From the NCBI GenBank assembly GCA_963797485.1, contig CAWCPF010000002.1, positions 62,001-126,000 of the forward strand: a DNA stretch of 64,000 bases, in the 5' to 3' direction. Positions 9,820-19,274 of the stretch are shown in pieces (the stretch's first letter is position 1; each line of letters opens with the position of its first letter). The notes below the pieces were generated by a model. That model ran no database searches, was not told the DNA's origin, and saw only the letters and a program-made list of their open reading frames with translations. The translations under genes and the position numbers were made by a program. This DNA comes from CAWAND01 sp963797485. GTDB taxonomy: Bacteria > Chloroflexota > Anaerolineae > Anaerolineales > E44-bin32.

Positions 9820-10533
9820 TCAGGACTGACCTGGCACCACCCGGCTGCTCAGCATGGCGGCCACGATGTCAAGATCGACAGGTTCATCAACGTCCCAGGC
9901 CTCGTCGGCGGAAATCTCGAACATGAACGGCGCCGCGCCGATGCGGTTGATGCGCTCGAGCATGACTTGGCGCTGAAAGATGTAGACACACGAGTTCTCT
10001 TCGTAAAGCACAGGCAGATTTTGGGTTTGAAGCAGCTCACGCGGATCATGATTGAGCGGAGAGCCGTCGGGGTTCCACAAACGTTTTTGCAGCCTGGAGA
10101 CGCTGAAGAGCGAATCGTGCGCCGGCAGGTTTGAGAAATACGTTTGGGCCGCTCGGTCCACGGTTTCGGGCAGGAGCAGCGGGTTGGTGGTATGGGTTTG
10201 CAGGAAATGTTCGCCGGGTATCTGGCTTAGATCCCAGACGATGATCTCGTTCATGGGGGTCTCCGGCGCGGTCAGGCTTTCCGGCCGGTCAAGGATCGTC
10301 ACCTCAGGATAGGCCTCGCCCAGGCCGGCCTTGATGACCGGGCTGTCAGTGTCAACCACGATTCGGCCGATCGAGTTGGCCGCCATAAGGGTATCCAGGA
10401 TGAAAGCGTACAAGGGCCGACCCGCCACAGGGCGGAAGTTCTTGTCGGGGACGCGCTGCGAATGGTGCCGCATCGGCACGAGCGCCGTCAGCCGCTTCTC
10501 AGTCGGGTCGTTGGGTGGCATGCTCTGAACCAT
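9820..10533 (-). CDS. Acylneuraminate cytidylyltransferase family protein
   Basis: 237-residue nucleotidyltransferase that should activate a nonulosonic or keto-sugar acid with CTP. It shows the signature VPMRHHSQRVPDKNFRP (nucleotide loop with Arg and Lys), VDTDS, QTHTTNPLL and the C-terminal DVDEPVDLDI metal motif. It lacks the extra C-terminal phosphatase domain found in the second cytidylyltransferase of this window. ATG codons at 10533 and 10521 are both possible; both overlap the upstream GT2 gene. A 75-bp gap separates it from the small membrane protein gene. Confidence 0.82.
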   Translation of the reverse strand: MVQSMPPNDPTEKRLTALVPMRHHSQRVPDKNFRPVAGRPLYAFILDTLMAANSIGRIVVDTDSPVIKAGLGEAYPEVTILDRPESLTAPETPMNEIIVWDLSQIPGEHFLQTHTTNPLLLPETVDRAAQTYFSNLPAHDSLFSVSRLQKRLWNPDGSPLNHDPRELLQTQNLPVLYEENSCVYIFQRQVMLERINRIGAAPFMFEISADEAWDVDEPVDLDIVAAMLSSRVVPGQS

Positions 10534-11500
10534 CTGCCTGCATGGCCTCCGTGTAATCGATGGGCTCGACCATTCGCGACACAGATTCCAGGGGAGTTTG
10601 CCGAAATCCTCGCGGGTAATAGAAGGCCTGCTTCAGGTTTTGCGAGACGACACCCTGGTGAGCAAAGCCGCGGAGAGTCCCCCAAAACTGGGCCCAACGG
10701 AACCAGACGATCTGCCCCGCGACCGAAAGCAATTTGTGCTCGGCCCAAGCATGCCGCAGGTCACTGAACACATTCGACACCAGCAGCCGGGCAAAATCCC
10801 ACACACGAAAAGTCTCGGTCGGACGGATGCGCTTCAGGCCGATCGCCTCCCGGCGATAGCGATTGTAGACCTGGCCCAGCCCCTCGTGGTGCAGATGGAT
10901 GACCTCGGCTTCGGCCAAGTACGCAATCCGGTGGCCGCGTGACACGGCCCACACAGCCCAATCCAGGTCTTCCAGGCCGGGCAGATCCTCATCATACGGG
11001 CGTTCGACCCACAGCGCGCGCCGGATGGCGGCATTGGCATTGTTGCAGAACGGGTGGTCCTGATTCAGATCAGACACTTGGGGATATAGCTTGGCGAAAA
11101 TCTGGGACTCGCTGTAAAGCGTGCGCGAGTCGCCGCGCTGGCGCCCGTAGGCCAGCCCCACCCGGGCATCGTCGAAGGCCGAGACCAGCCGCTCCAGCCA
11201 GTCGGGGTACACAGGGAAGACGTGGGCGCTGGCAATCACCAGGATTTCTCCCGTCGCCGCGTGGCACCCCAGGTTCAGTGACCGCCCAAAAGTGAACGCC
11301 TCAGGGAGGATGTTGACAACCTGCGGGTCAAAGCGGGCGGCGATCGCCAGGGTCGCGTCCGTCGAGCCCGAGTTGACCACGATGATCTCGGACGGAGGCA
11401 TGGTCTGTTGCATGACTCCGGTCAGGAGCTTTCCGATGTGAGCTTCTTCATTGAAGGCCCGCACAATGAGCGAGACAGTACGTCCAGGTGTCTCAGGCAT
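10499..11500 (-). CDS. GT2 family glycosyltransferase
   Basis: 333-residue GT-A glycosyltransferase. Visible motifs are SLIVRAFNEE, VNSGSTDAT and ALWVERPYDEDLPGLEDLDWAV (the ED acid-base region of rhamnosyl- and galactofuranosyl-transferase-like enzymes). The ATG at 11500 follows closely on the preceding stop; the upstream in-frame ATG at 11518 is less likely. No transmembrane segment, so it acts at the cytoplasmic membrane face on the growing lipid-linked glycan. Sugar specificity cannot be read from the sequence. Confidence 0.8.
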   Translation of the reverse strand: MPETPGRTVSLIVRAFNEEAHIGKLLTGVMQQTMPPSEIIVVNSGSTDATLAIAARFDPQVVNILPEAFTFGRSLNLGCHAATGEILVIASAHVFPVYPDWLERLVSAFDDARVGLAYGRQRGDSRTLYSESQIFAKLYPQVSDLNQDHPFCNNANAAIRRALWVERPYDEDLPGLEDLDWAVWAVSRGHRIAYLAEAEVIHLHHEGLGQVYNRYRREAIGLKRIRPTETFRVWDFARLLVSNVFSDLRHAWAEHKLLSVAGQIVWFRWAQFWGTLRGFAHQGVVSQNLKQAFYYPRGFRQTPLESVSRMVEPIDYTEAMQADGSEHATQRPD

Positions 11501-12911
11501 AGACGCAACTCGTCTCACGATCGACCTCGGGGCTCGATCGAGACTGGAGCGCCGGTAATTCCGGCCGAGGCCGGTTTGGATCCGCCGCGGCGGAGGCCCT
11601 TCGGGCGCGCCACAGATCCAACGTCCAAATCAGCCCGGCTGCAGCCAGCCAGGCCAAAAAGGGTTCCGCCGGGACGCGGAAGCGCGCCTGGCCGGCGGCC
11701 AGTGGGGCCATGACCAAGACGGCGGCCGTCACTACCGCAAGCATACGGTTCATGGGTCGCGGTTGGGTTCGACGCACAAGCGTGGCACATCCCAATAAGG
11801 CGAAAACCCACAGCCCGACGGCAAAAGCCAGACTGTACAAAAGCAAACCACCGCGGAGCATGGCCTCACCCGTCGAAGCCGGAGGGGCGCTGAAATCCCC
11901 TTCCGGGGACCGGCCGAACAGGTTGGTGAGCAGACCCAGGCCGGCCCAGCGATCATAGTCGAGGACGTTCCCCCATGTGCCGATGTCTGTGCCGGCCGCC
12001 GTCCGAGCAATCCCCAGCAGCTGCGCTCGCACAAAGGGCACCGGATAGCGGCCCGCAACCTCGACGAACTGGGCCAACCCTCCCTCGGAGGTCAATCGTT
12101 CGGCGGCCTGGCTGCGTGTGATACCCTCGCCGCGCGCCACGACCTCAGCCAAATCGAACCCCACCAGAGTCTTGGCGCTCACCGTGGTGAAAACGAACTG
12201 CCCGTCCACGATCTGGTTGCGGGCCATCCAGCCCAAGACCGGGGCCAGAGCGCCTGCGAGACAAATGGCCGCCAGTGCCAGCGCCTTCCGAAGCCCAAGC
12301 CGCGACCTCAGGCTTAGGAACCCAGCCGCCGCCCACACCGGAATGAGGAGCAAACCGATGGGGCGCACGAAAGCCGCCGCCGACACAGTCAGGCCCAGGA
12401 TGACGAACCGCCAGGCACTCGGTCGGTCGCAGCTGCGGTTCCACAACCACCATCCGGCCACCAGCACGGCGCAGAACAAGGCTTCGCTCATCACGGTCAG
12501 CGACCACTGGGCCGTGTTCGGGCTCAGCGCCAACATCCAGCCCGCAAGGAGCCCCACATGCGGCTGGCTGGTCTGGACCCCCAGCCTCCACAGCGCCAAT
12601 GCGGCGCACCCGGTGACGACCAGCTGCATCCAGGTCACCGCCGCGCTCGTCTGGCCGAACACACCCTGCACTGCCGCCAGGAAGACGGGATACCCGGGCG
12701 GCCGGACCAGGTCGACCTGTGCCCCGCCAGGGTCCACGTACTGACCGGTCTGCACCAGCGCCTTCGAAAGAATCAGATAATCGCTTGAGTCTGCCAGGAT
12801 ACCGCCGGTGGGATCGCGCAGGCTCAGCACAGCCAGGAGCAAGCGCAGCAGGACGAAAGCCAGCAGGGCCAGGGCCGGCAGGGACCACGCCGCGCCACCC
12901 GGCTTGCTCAT
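11493..12911 (-). CDS. Polytopic GT39-like membrane glycosyltransferase
   Basis: 472-residue membrane protein with about ten hydrophobic helices and the GT-C motif ILADSSDYLILSKAL in the first extracytoplasmic loop, followed by RPPGYPVFLA. The ATG at 12911 overlaps the previous stop as ATGA; the 80 residues upstream in the same frame are not conserved-looking. Probably a lipid-phosphosugar-dependent glycosyltransferase acting outside the membrane. Confidence 0.72.
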   Translation of the reverse strand: MSKPGGAAWSLPALALLAFVLLRLLLAVLSLRDPTGGILADSSDYLILSKALVQTGQYVDPGGAQVDLVRPPGYPVFLAAVQGVFGQTSAAVTWMQLVVTGCAALALWRLGVQTSQPHVGLLAGWMLALSPNTAQWSLTVMSEALFCAVLVAGWWLWNRSCDRPSAWRFVILGLTVSAAAFVRPIGLLLIPVWAAAGFLSLRSRLGLRKALALAAICLAGALAPVLGWMARNQIVDGQFVFTTVSAKTLVGFDLAEVVARGEGITRSQAAERLTSEGGLAQFVEVAGRYPVPFVRAQLLGIARTAAGTDIGTWGNVLDYDRWAGLGLLTNLFGRSPEGDFSAPPASTGEAMLRGGLLLYSLAFAVGLWVFALLGCATLVRRTQPRPMNRMLAVVTAAVLVMAPLAAGQARFRVPAEPFLAWLAAAGLIWTLDLWRARRASAAADPNRPRPELPALQSRSSPEVDRETSCVYA

Positions 12912-14545
12912 CGAGCCTCTGGCTTTCCCAGCGGGGATGATCGTGGAGCCATGAAGGCCGCGTTTTCGGCCAAACCGCGACCTACCACCTGCAGGGCTGG
13001 ATGCTGCGCAAGGGCCGCCGGATCGAAATCCCGAAACAGCACCATGCCTGGCGCCTGAGGAATGGCTTCGAGGAAATCGGACAGATCCAGAGAGGCCTGG
13101 AACAACTCGGTGTAAAAAAACACTCGGGCGGCACGCGTTCGGGCTTCGGGCCAAGTGATGGCTCCGGTTTTCAACATCTCGTTCAGGGTCCGAAGGTAAT
13201 CCTGTCGCGTCTCAGGCAGGATGACGGTGGGACTCTGGGTATAGCGCGCCCGGCCCGCCAAAAGCACGGGCGTGCCCTCGATCGAGGCCTCCAGCCCAAT
13301 CGACGAGCTGTAGACCAGGACCAGACGCGAGGCATGGATCAACTCGTACGAACTGACATACTCGGACGGCGGCAGGAAGACCACGTTGGGAAGCTCCGAC
13401 ACGCCCGCCAACTCTATCCAGTTCGCCACGCTTTCCCGGCTGGCTTTGCCGACCCGGTCTTCGTCCGGATGAGCGCGAATCACAAACAGGATATCCGACC
13501 TGTCACGCATGAACCCGGCCAGATCATCCAGCCATGCAAACATGTCGCTGTAGATCGTATTGGCGTGCACCTGGCTGGTATCGAAGGCGACGTTTGTGAA
13601 AACTGTCACAAGTTGGCGCTTCGCCGCCGCCGGGGCGATTTTCTCCGGAAGGGCTTAAATCTTGGGCCAAAACTGAATGCCGGCCATGCTGAACTGACCC
13701 TTGCGCCGGGCGTCAAGATAGGCGTCGAGTTCGGCATCCTGCCCGGGGGTCAGTCTGGCGTCTGGCTCGAGGGGGATTTCGCGAAAAGTGGCCTCCTGAT
13801 GCGAGAAGAAAGCCGAGTAGGGCCGCAGCCCGACCTCATGCGTGACGACCGGGATGCCTCGGCGGCGCGCCGCCTCCCGAGCCACGGCTTCGGGAAAGCT
13901 CAAGCCGTTGAAAACCACCAGAGCTTTGGGCGTCGTGCGTTCGAGCAGCCGGTCGAACTGGGCCGCCAGGCTGGCCGCCGAGGCGATAAAGCGGCGGTAC
14001 AAGGCTATCGTTTCCGGGTCATCCTGAAGATGGTGACGGCGAAGCACCCAGCGCATAGACGGCAGGCAAAGCGCCCCGAATTTCCATCCCCGGTCCTCCC
14101 AGGCCTGCAAGTCGAGCAGGCTGCGGCCAACCAGCGAACGATCCGCCCGTTCGACCTCGGCCGGATCCAGGTCAAGCGCCTGGGACCGGTCAGCCGGGAA
14201 CAACCTGCGGCTGTACGCCGTGCACCGGCCGCACGGCGGATGGTCGAGTGGCTGGCCCCACAGGGCGCCCAGCACACACTGGCTCATCCCGGCGTGGCAG
14301 ACGATGTGCAGCACCGGCTCGCCCTGAGCGCGCAATCCCCACGCCGCCAGCAGCGAGAATGCGGCGTTGAGGCTCAGGCGATGGATGCGGGTGGAAGCAT
14401 TGAAGAACACAACCGGGTGCGGGTCGTCGGTACGAACAGGCACCTGGCTGAGGTACTGTTCGACGCGAGCGAGCTGAGCGCCCATCGCGCCCTCGGCCCG
14501 CCGGTGAGCCAGTTGGCGATGCACCCAAGCCGTAGCCTCTTCCAC
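12908..14545 (-). CDS. Capsule polysaccharide biosynthesis-type protein, interrupted by an in-frame stop
   Basis: Two same-frame segments read as one protein of about 545 codons broken by TAA at 13655-13657. The N-part has CGRCTAYSRRL and VVTHEVGLRPYSAFFSHQEA; the C-part has VFTNVAFDTSQVHA, FVIRAHPDE, and SSSIGLEASIEGTPVLL, the GT-B-like motif of capsule transferases. The 15 codons after the stop read on sensibly. Start chosen as GTG 14545, 9 bp after neuB. Either a nonsense mutation, a sequence error, or two coupled proteins (the second from GTG 13609). Confidence 0.65.
13595..13610. promoter_or_regulatory. CRP-like palindrome TGTGA-N6-TCACA (coding)
   Basis: Exact match to TTGTGA-N6-TCACAA including both flanking bases. 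It lies inside the capsule-type gene and overlaps the GTG at 13609 that could start its C-terminal segment. One of five exact copies in the window. Confidence 0.45.
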
Positions 14546-14553
14546 GGTTGGCC

Positions 14554-15429
14554 TCAGCCCTGGACCCGCCGGAGTTTGCTGAGCGAGGGCAGCTCGCTGT
14601 CGTAGACCTGCTTCACCCCGTCGCCGAGGGCCTGCTCGACGACCCGCAGGTATTTGACCATGCGCATGAACCCCGCCGGTTCCACGGAAGCCGCCTGGTC
14701 GCTCCCCCAGTTGGCTCTGTCCAAAGTGATGTGGCGTTCGACCAGGCTGGCGCCCAGGGCCACCGCTACGGCGGAAGGCACCAATCCGACCTCGTGACCG
14801 GAGTAGCCCACCGGGCACGGAAAGCGCTCACGCAGGGTCTGAATCATTCGCAAGTTGAGCTCTTCCGGCTGGCAGGGGTAGGTGCTGGTGGCGTGGGTGA
14901 TCAACAGGCGATCAGCATCCAGGAGACCTACGGCAGCCTCGATCTGTTCCATGGTGGACATGCCGGTGGACAGGATCACCGGCCGGCCGGTGGCTCTAAC
15001 GTGCCGCAGGAGCGCGTGATCGGTCAGCGAAGCAGAAGGGATCTTGTAGCAGATGGGATCGAAGACTTCCATGAAGTCCACCGACGGCTCGTCCCACACT
15101 GAGACGAACCAATCGATGTCGCCCTGGCGGCAGTGGGCGTCGATGGCGCGGTAGCCCGCCTCGTCGAACTCGACACGGTGGCGGTAGTCCAGATAGCTGA
15201 TATAGCCCCACGGCGTGTCACGCATCTTGTCACGCTGGTCCGGGGGCACGCACAGTTCGGGCGTTCGCTTTTGAAACTTCACGGCATCCGCCCCGGCCAG
15301 ACGGGCGGCGTCAATCAGCTTCCTGGCATCCCCCAGGTCACCGTTGTGATTGATGCCGATCTCCGCCACGACGTAGGTGGGGTGACCGTCCCCGATGGTC
15401 CGCCCCCCGAACGTGATCTCCCTAGGCAT
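14554..15429 (-). CDS. neuB: NeuB-type nonulosonic acid synthase lacking the SAF domain
   Basis: 291-residue TIM-barrel synthase condensing phosphoenolpyruvate with a hexosamine-type aldose to give a nine-carbon keto acid. Signatures: VVAEIGINHNGDL, ADAVKFQKR, KIPSASLTDH, STGMSTMEQIE, HATSTYP, GYSGHE and LVERHITLD. It ends right after the barrel, so the C-terminal antifreeze-like (SAF) domain of classical ~345-residue NeuB is missing. ATG 15429 overlaps the stop of the NeuA-HAD gene. Product (Neu, Leg, Pse or Kdn type) is undetermined. Confidence 0.85.
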   Translation of the reverse strand: MPREITFGGRTIGDGHPTYVVAEIGINHNGDLGDARKLIDAARLAGADAVKFQKRTPELCVPPDQRDKMRDTPWGYISYLDYRHRVEFDEAGYRAIDAHCRQGDIDWFVSVWDEPSVDFMEVFDPICYKIPSASLTDHALLRHVRATGRPVILSTGMSTMEQIEAAVGLLDADRLLITHATSTYPCQPEELNLRMIQTLRERFPCPVGYSGHEVGLVPSAVAVALGASLVERHITLDRANWGSDQAASVEPAGFMRMVKYLRVVEQALGDGVKQVYDSELPSLSKLRRVQG

Positions 15430-16660
15430 GGGTCTCCTCTTCGGTGTGAGCTTCAAGGATCAAATCCGCCAGTTCCCGGATGGCGCCGTGCCCACCGTGG
15501 TGATCCAGCACACGGTCGGCCGCCGCAAGAACATGCGGGTGCGCATCACCCACCGCCACGGCGCAGCCCACCAGCGGGAAGCACGGAAGATCGTTGACGT
15601 CGTTCCCCAGGTACACGACATGGCTCGGATCAAGGCCCTCGTTTTCGAGCAAGGTCCGCAGACCGGCAGCCTTGTCATACGACCCCTGAACCGCCGGGAT
15701 CTCCAGTTTGGCGGCGCGCGCCGCTACGACCGGGTTGGTCTCGGTCGACAAGATGAACACCCGCACACCGGCCTGTCTGAGCAACCGCAAGCCCCACGAG
15801 TCGCCCTTGTGGGTGGCCACGACCTCCTGGCCGTCCTGGTCGGTCCACACCCGGTTGTCGGTCAACACGCCGTCGAAGTCCAGGATCAGGGCCTGGACTC
15901 GACTCGGCAGCGGCCTTGGCTTTCGGCCGGGCCAGATGGCGTCCAATCCTCCGGAGACCAGCAGCCGTTCCGCACGCGCCCAGTCGGCCGGCGTATCGAT
16001 ATCCACGCTGTAGCTGGAGTCGAGCACCATGGGCAGGATGACATCCCCCGACATGGATTGTTTCTCGAGCAGCGTGGCGCTGCGAATGGCGTCGATGTGC
16101 CCGGTCTGCCAGTAGGTCTGGGGCAGCCGCTGCCGCGGCTGGTTGAAGGCTTCATACATCTCGCTGGCCAGCAGCGGCGACAGACGGCCGTGCTCATCGA
16201 TGCGCCACATCTTGTACGGGGTCTGGCCGGACGGCACGACGCCGCGGACCGAGTCGGCCTGCGGATGGGCGAGCAGGCTTTCGACGGCCTGGGTCACCAT
16301 CCCGGGCGGGCGGACGGGGCTCGTCGGGCGGAGCTGCACCACGACGTCCGGGCGGTAGCCCTCGTGTTCGGCCAGCCAGGCGAGCGCATGCGAGAAGACC
16401 GGGTAGTCCAGGCTGTCGTCCCGGGCCAGCTCCGGCGGGCGGATGAAGGGCACCTCGGCACCGTAGTCCAGCGCCACACGGGCGATGTCCTCATCGTCGG
16501 TCGAGACGATCACCCGATCCACCACCTCGGACTGCCTCCCGGCTGCGATGCTGAAGGCCAGGAGCGGATGGCCGGCAAACAGGCGCAAGTTCTTGTGGGG
16601 GATCGATTTCGAGCCGCCGCGCGCCGGGACGATCGCCAGGACTCCGACGCCTTTCACCAT
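15422..16660 (-). CDS. neuA: CMP-nonulosonate cytidylyltransferase fused to KdsC-like HAD phosphatase
   Basis: 412-residue bifunctional protein. Residues 1-230: cytidylyltransferase (AIVPARGGSKSIPHKNL, STDDEDIA, QLRPTSPVR, DIDTPADW). Residues ~250-412: HAD phosphatase of the 8-phosphate/9-phosphate type (ILDFDGVLTDNR, STETNPVVAARA, YLGNDVNDLPCF). It would remove the phosphate from the NeuB product and then make the CMP-sugar. Animal CMP-sialate synthetase and some bacterial NeuA have the same layout. ATG 16660 overlaps the SDR stop; residues further upstream in frame are not conserved. Confidence 0.88.
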   Translation of the reverse strand: MVKGVGVLAIVPARGGSKSIPHKNLRLFAGHPLLAFSIAAGRQSEVVDRVIVSTDDEDIARVALDYGAEVPFIRPPELARDDSLDYPVFSHALAWLAEHEGYRPDVVVQLRPTSPVRPPGMVTQAVESLLAHPQADSVRGVVPSGQTPYKMWRIDEHGRLSPLLASEMYEAFNQPRQRLPQTYWQTGHIDAIRSATLLEKQSMSGDVILPMVLDSSYSVDIDTPADWARAERLLVSGGLDAIWPGRKPRPLPSRVQALILDFDGVLTDNRVWTDQDGQEVVATHKGDSWGLRLLRQAGVRVFILSTETNPVVAARAAKLEIPAVQGSYDKAAGLRTLLENEGLDPSHVVYLGNDVNDLPCFPLVGCAVAVGDAHPHVLAAADRVLDHHGGHGAIRELADLILEAHTEEETHA

Positions 16661-17485
16661 GCCGTCCACCCGCCGTCGACAACCAGGTTGGCGCCGGTCA
16701 TATAGGACGAGGCGTCCGAGACCAGGAACAACAGGGCGGCGCTGATCTCGTCTTTGTGCGCCATGCGCCCCAGGATGGTCTTGGCTGAATAACGCTCGAC
16801 GAACTCGTCGTCGTGGTCGGCGAACACCCCGCCGGGGCTGAGCGCGTTGACCCGTATCCCGGTCCCGGCGAAATACGCCGCCAGGTAGCGGGTCAAGCCA
16901 AGGGCAGCCGCCTTGGAGACCGAGTAGCTGACGGGTTTGTACTGGGGAGGCTGTCCAGGGCGCTGATACAGGCGCTGGTCGGGGCCGACCAGGCCATAGG
17001 TCGAGGCGACGTTGACGATGACCCCCTTGCCGGCCTGGCGCATGGGCTGGGCCACCGCCTGAGCGCACAAGAACATCCCGGTGATGTTGACATCGACGGC
17101 CTGCTGCCAGGCTTCGAACGGAAAGGCCTCGAAACTGCTCAAATGCTGGTCCTGGTGTTCGGCGTCGAACTTCGGGTCCAACGCGGCGTTGTTGACCAGG
17201 ATATCGACACTCCCAAAGGTCTCCAGGGTTTGGTCAACCATGGCTCGGACGGATTCGGGCCGGGTGACATCGGCCGCCACCGCCAGCGTCGAACCGGACG
17301 CGGATGGCCGGGCCGCCTCGGCCGCGGCTTCGGCCAGGTCCCGCCGGATGTCCGCCACCACCACATTCGCCCCCGCGGCTGCCGAGCGCGCCGCTGTGGG
17401 CGCGGCCGAGCAGGCCGCCGCCCCCGGTGATGATGGCGGTCTTTCCCGTCAGGTCGAACCGGATGCGCAGGTCCTGGTCGCTCAT
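16654..17485 (-). CDS. Short-chain dehydrogenase (PtmA-like context), frame break near 17393
   Basis: 276 residues after removing one G from a run of five near 17393. Reads MSDQDLRIRFDLTGKTAIITGG, then NVVVADIRRDLAE, NNAALDPKF, YSVSKAAALGLTRYLA (YxxxK) and ANLVVDGGWTAW. It lies between Gfo/Idh and NeuA genes, with overlapping starts on both sides, the order seen for PtmA/PtmF/PtmB-type nonulosonate loci of Campylobacter, so it may act on a hexosamine precursor. That assignment is inference from context. Confidence 0.82.
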
Positions 17486-18481
17486 AAGGTGTCCATTTCG
17501 ATGCGCCGTCCTTCTCGAGATGACGCCAGGGCGGCGAGGGCGACTTTGAGCGCCTGCGCGCCGTCGTCCAGCGTGCATTGCGGCTGGGCCCGTCCTTCGG
17601 CCACGTCCAAGAAATGCCTGATCTCGTCCACAAACAGCGTGTTGCGCTCGAAGTCTCCGGGCGGCGCCAAAGTCGTTCCATCCGGCTCCGCCTCCGACCA
17701 CCACGTCGTCGCGCCGGTCGCGTTGTCCCACCTCAGGCCCCCCTGAGTGCCCGTGACCTCGAGCCTGTGATCGGCCGGGCGCCGGTAATAGTCCAGGTGA
17801 ACGGAGGCCAGCAGGCCTGAAATCAAAACCCATGATCACCTCGGCCACGTCGTCCACGTCGATCTCGAGCTGGCCGCCCTTCCCGACCTGGGCCGTGACC
17901 GATTCCACCTCGCCAAACAGCCAGCGCAGGTAGTCAAACGGATGGCTGAGGGTCAACACCGCGCCACCGCCAAGGTCGGCGCGGGCGCTGTATGCCTGCC
18001 GATAGTCCTCCCACGGATGCCAGCTGGGAAGGTACTCTCCCCACTCGGCACGAGCGCTGACCGGCTGCCCAATGGACCCGTCATCTAGGATGGCTTTGGC
18101 GGCGCGCAGGCCGGGGTGAAAACGGAACTGGTAGCCGACCAGCACGCGCAGCCCTTTGCGGACGACGGAGGTCTCGAGTGCGGAGAGGCCGTCCAGCCGA
18201 TCCGAGATCGGCTTCTCGAGCAAGATGTGACAACCTGCTTCCGCCGCGGCCCGGGCTGTTTCGAGATGCAGGGAGGTCGGATTGGCGATCACGGCCGCGT
18301 CGGGCGCCCAATCCTTGAGCGCCGCCTCCAACCGGTCCGAGATCGGCCAGCCTACCAACTCATCCCCGGGCAAGCGGCTCTTTCCCGTCCGGTAGAGAAC
18401 CAGATCTTCCTGGCCCAGCGACACCAGGTTACGAAGATGCCGCCTGCCCACCGACCCCAATCCGCAGATCAGGATGCGCAT
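17482..18481 (-). CDS. Gfo/Idh/MocA-family oxidoreductase, frame break near 17823
   Basis: 332 residues after repair of an extra T. N-terminal Rossmann fold ILICGLGSVGRRHLRNL, then VIANPTSLH, the catalytic LLEKPIS (Lys in EKP), YQFRFHP, and GGGAVLTLSHPFDYLRW. The repaired join reads VIMGFDSGLLASVHLDYY, as expected for the family's beta-sheet domain. Neighbouring SDR, NeuA and NeuB genes point to a role in making the sugar precursor of a nonulosonic acid. NAD(P)-dependent; substrate not known. Confidence 0.83.
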
Positions 18482-18531
18482 GTGCGACTCAAACTCGCCG
18501 TCTCAGCGCCAGACCGAGGCGCGGGCCGCGG

Positions 18532-19170
18532 TCACGCCGGCCGATCAAAGTCGGCCACGATGCGAAGAATGTCAAACCCCTCGGCAAAGGGGCGCTCTGC
18601 CAGGGCGCCATGCCGGACCAGGGTGGCGCGGATGATGTCTGGGTCGAAGTAATACTTGTCGGCGTACGTCTTGTACTCGGACAACGCTTGAAGTTTCTTG
18701 TCCACATCTCCGGCCGTCACTTCAACCAGGAAGTTCGGGAAGAAGCCGTAGCTGCTGCGCAGCACGTCGAAACCCAGGACCGACGTTCCACGGAACGCCC
18801 GCAATGCCTCCTGGGTGGCCACGGCATGATCCTGATGAATGTCATGGGTAGTGTGCACAAACACCAGATCGGGCTGGTGGCGCCCGTTGAGTTCGTACAG
18901 GTATTCGAGGATCTTCTGGCGATCGCGGGCGAAGTTTCGGGTTTCGAAGGATTCAACCAGCACCTGGTCGTCGCCCACGCCCAGGATCGCCATGCTGCGA
19001 CGGTGTTCATCGACGACCTTCTCAAGCGCCTGATTCTTCCGGTTATCCGACAGGGTCACACACAGCACGCTGCACACGCCGGCGATGTCCGCGATGAGCG
19101 CACCGCAGCCGATCTCGATATCGTCTGGGTGAGCGCCGACAAACAAGACCTTGTTGCCGTAGAAGTTCAA
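18532..19170 (-). CDS. PIG-L family deacetylase
   Basis: 212-residue zinc-dependent N-deacetylase of the LmbE/PIG-L type. Metal site motif VGAHPDDIEIGCG near the start, then HTTHDIHQDH. The start is TTG 19170, five bases after GGAGG; extending to the ATG at 19239 would translate the hairpin repeat and is rejected. Likely removes an acetyl group from a GlcNAc-type residue or nucleotide sugar of the glycan. A 50-bp gap follows before the Gfo/Idh gene. Confidence 0.85.
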   Translation of the reverse strand: MNFYGNKVLFVGAHPDDIEIGCGALIADIAGVCSVLCVTLSDNRKNQALEKVVDEHRRSMAILGVGDDQVLVESFETRNFARDRQKILEYLYELNGRHQPDLVFVHTTHDIHQDHAVATQEALRAFRGTSVLGFDVLRSSYGFFPNFLVEVTAGDVDKKLQALSEYKTYADKYYFDPDIIRATLVRHGALAERPFAEGFDILRIVADFDRPA

Positions 19171-19189
19171 GCGAGCCTCCTGGCCGTCA

Positions 19190-19274
19190 CCCCATTTATT
19201 GAATGGGGCCATCCCATTTATTGAATGGGGCTTCCCCATTTATTGAATGGGGCCACCCCATTGACTGTATGGGG
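19190..19274. repeat. Four tandem 22-bp hairpin units
   Basis: Units begin at 19190, 19212, 19234 and 19256, an exact 22-bp period: a 19-bp inverted repeat (CCCCATT-TATTG-AATGGGG) plus a 3-bp linker CCA or CTT. The first base of unit 2 is T, and unit 4 is diverged (ACTGTA core) but keeps six-base arms. The block starts directly after the methyltransferase stop and ends about 10 bp before the PIG-L Shine-Dalgarno sequence. Confidence 0.9.

Noticed and set aside
18532..19239. PIG-L gene start at ATG 19239
   Set aside because: It would translate the hairpin repeats; TTG 19170 has GGAGG at the right distance.
19190..19274. CRISPR array
   Set aside because: The repeat is 22 bp with only 3-bp linkers and no unique spacers; it is a tandem hairpin repeat.
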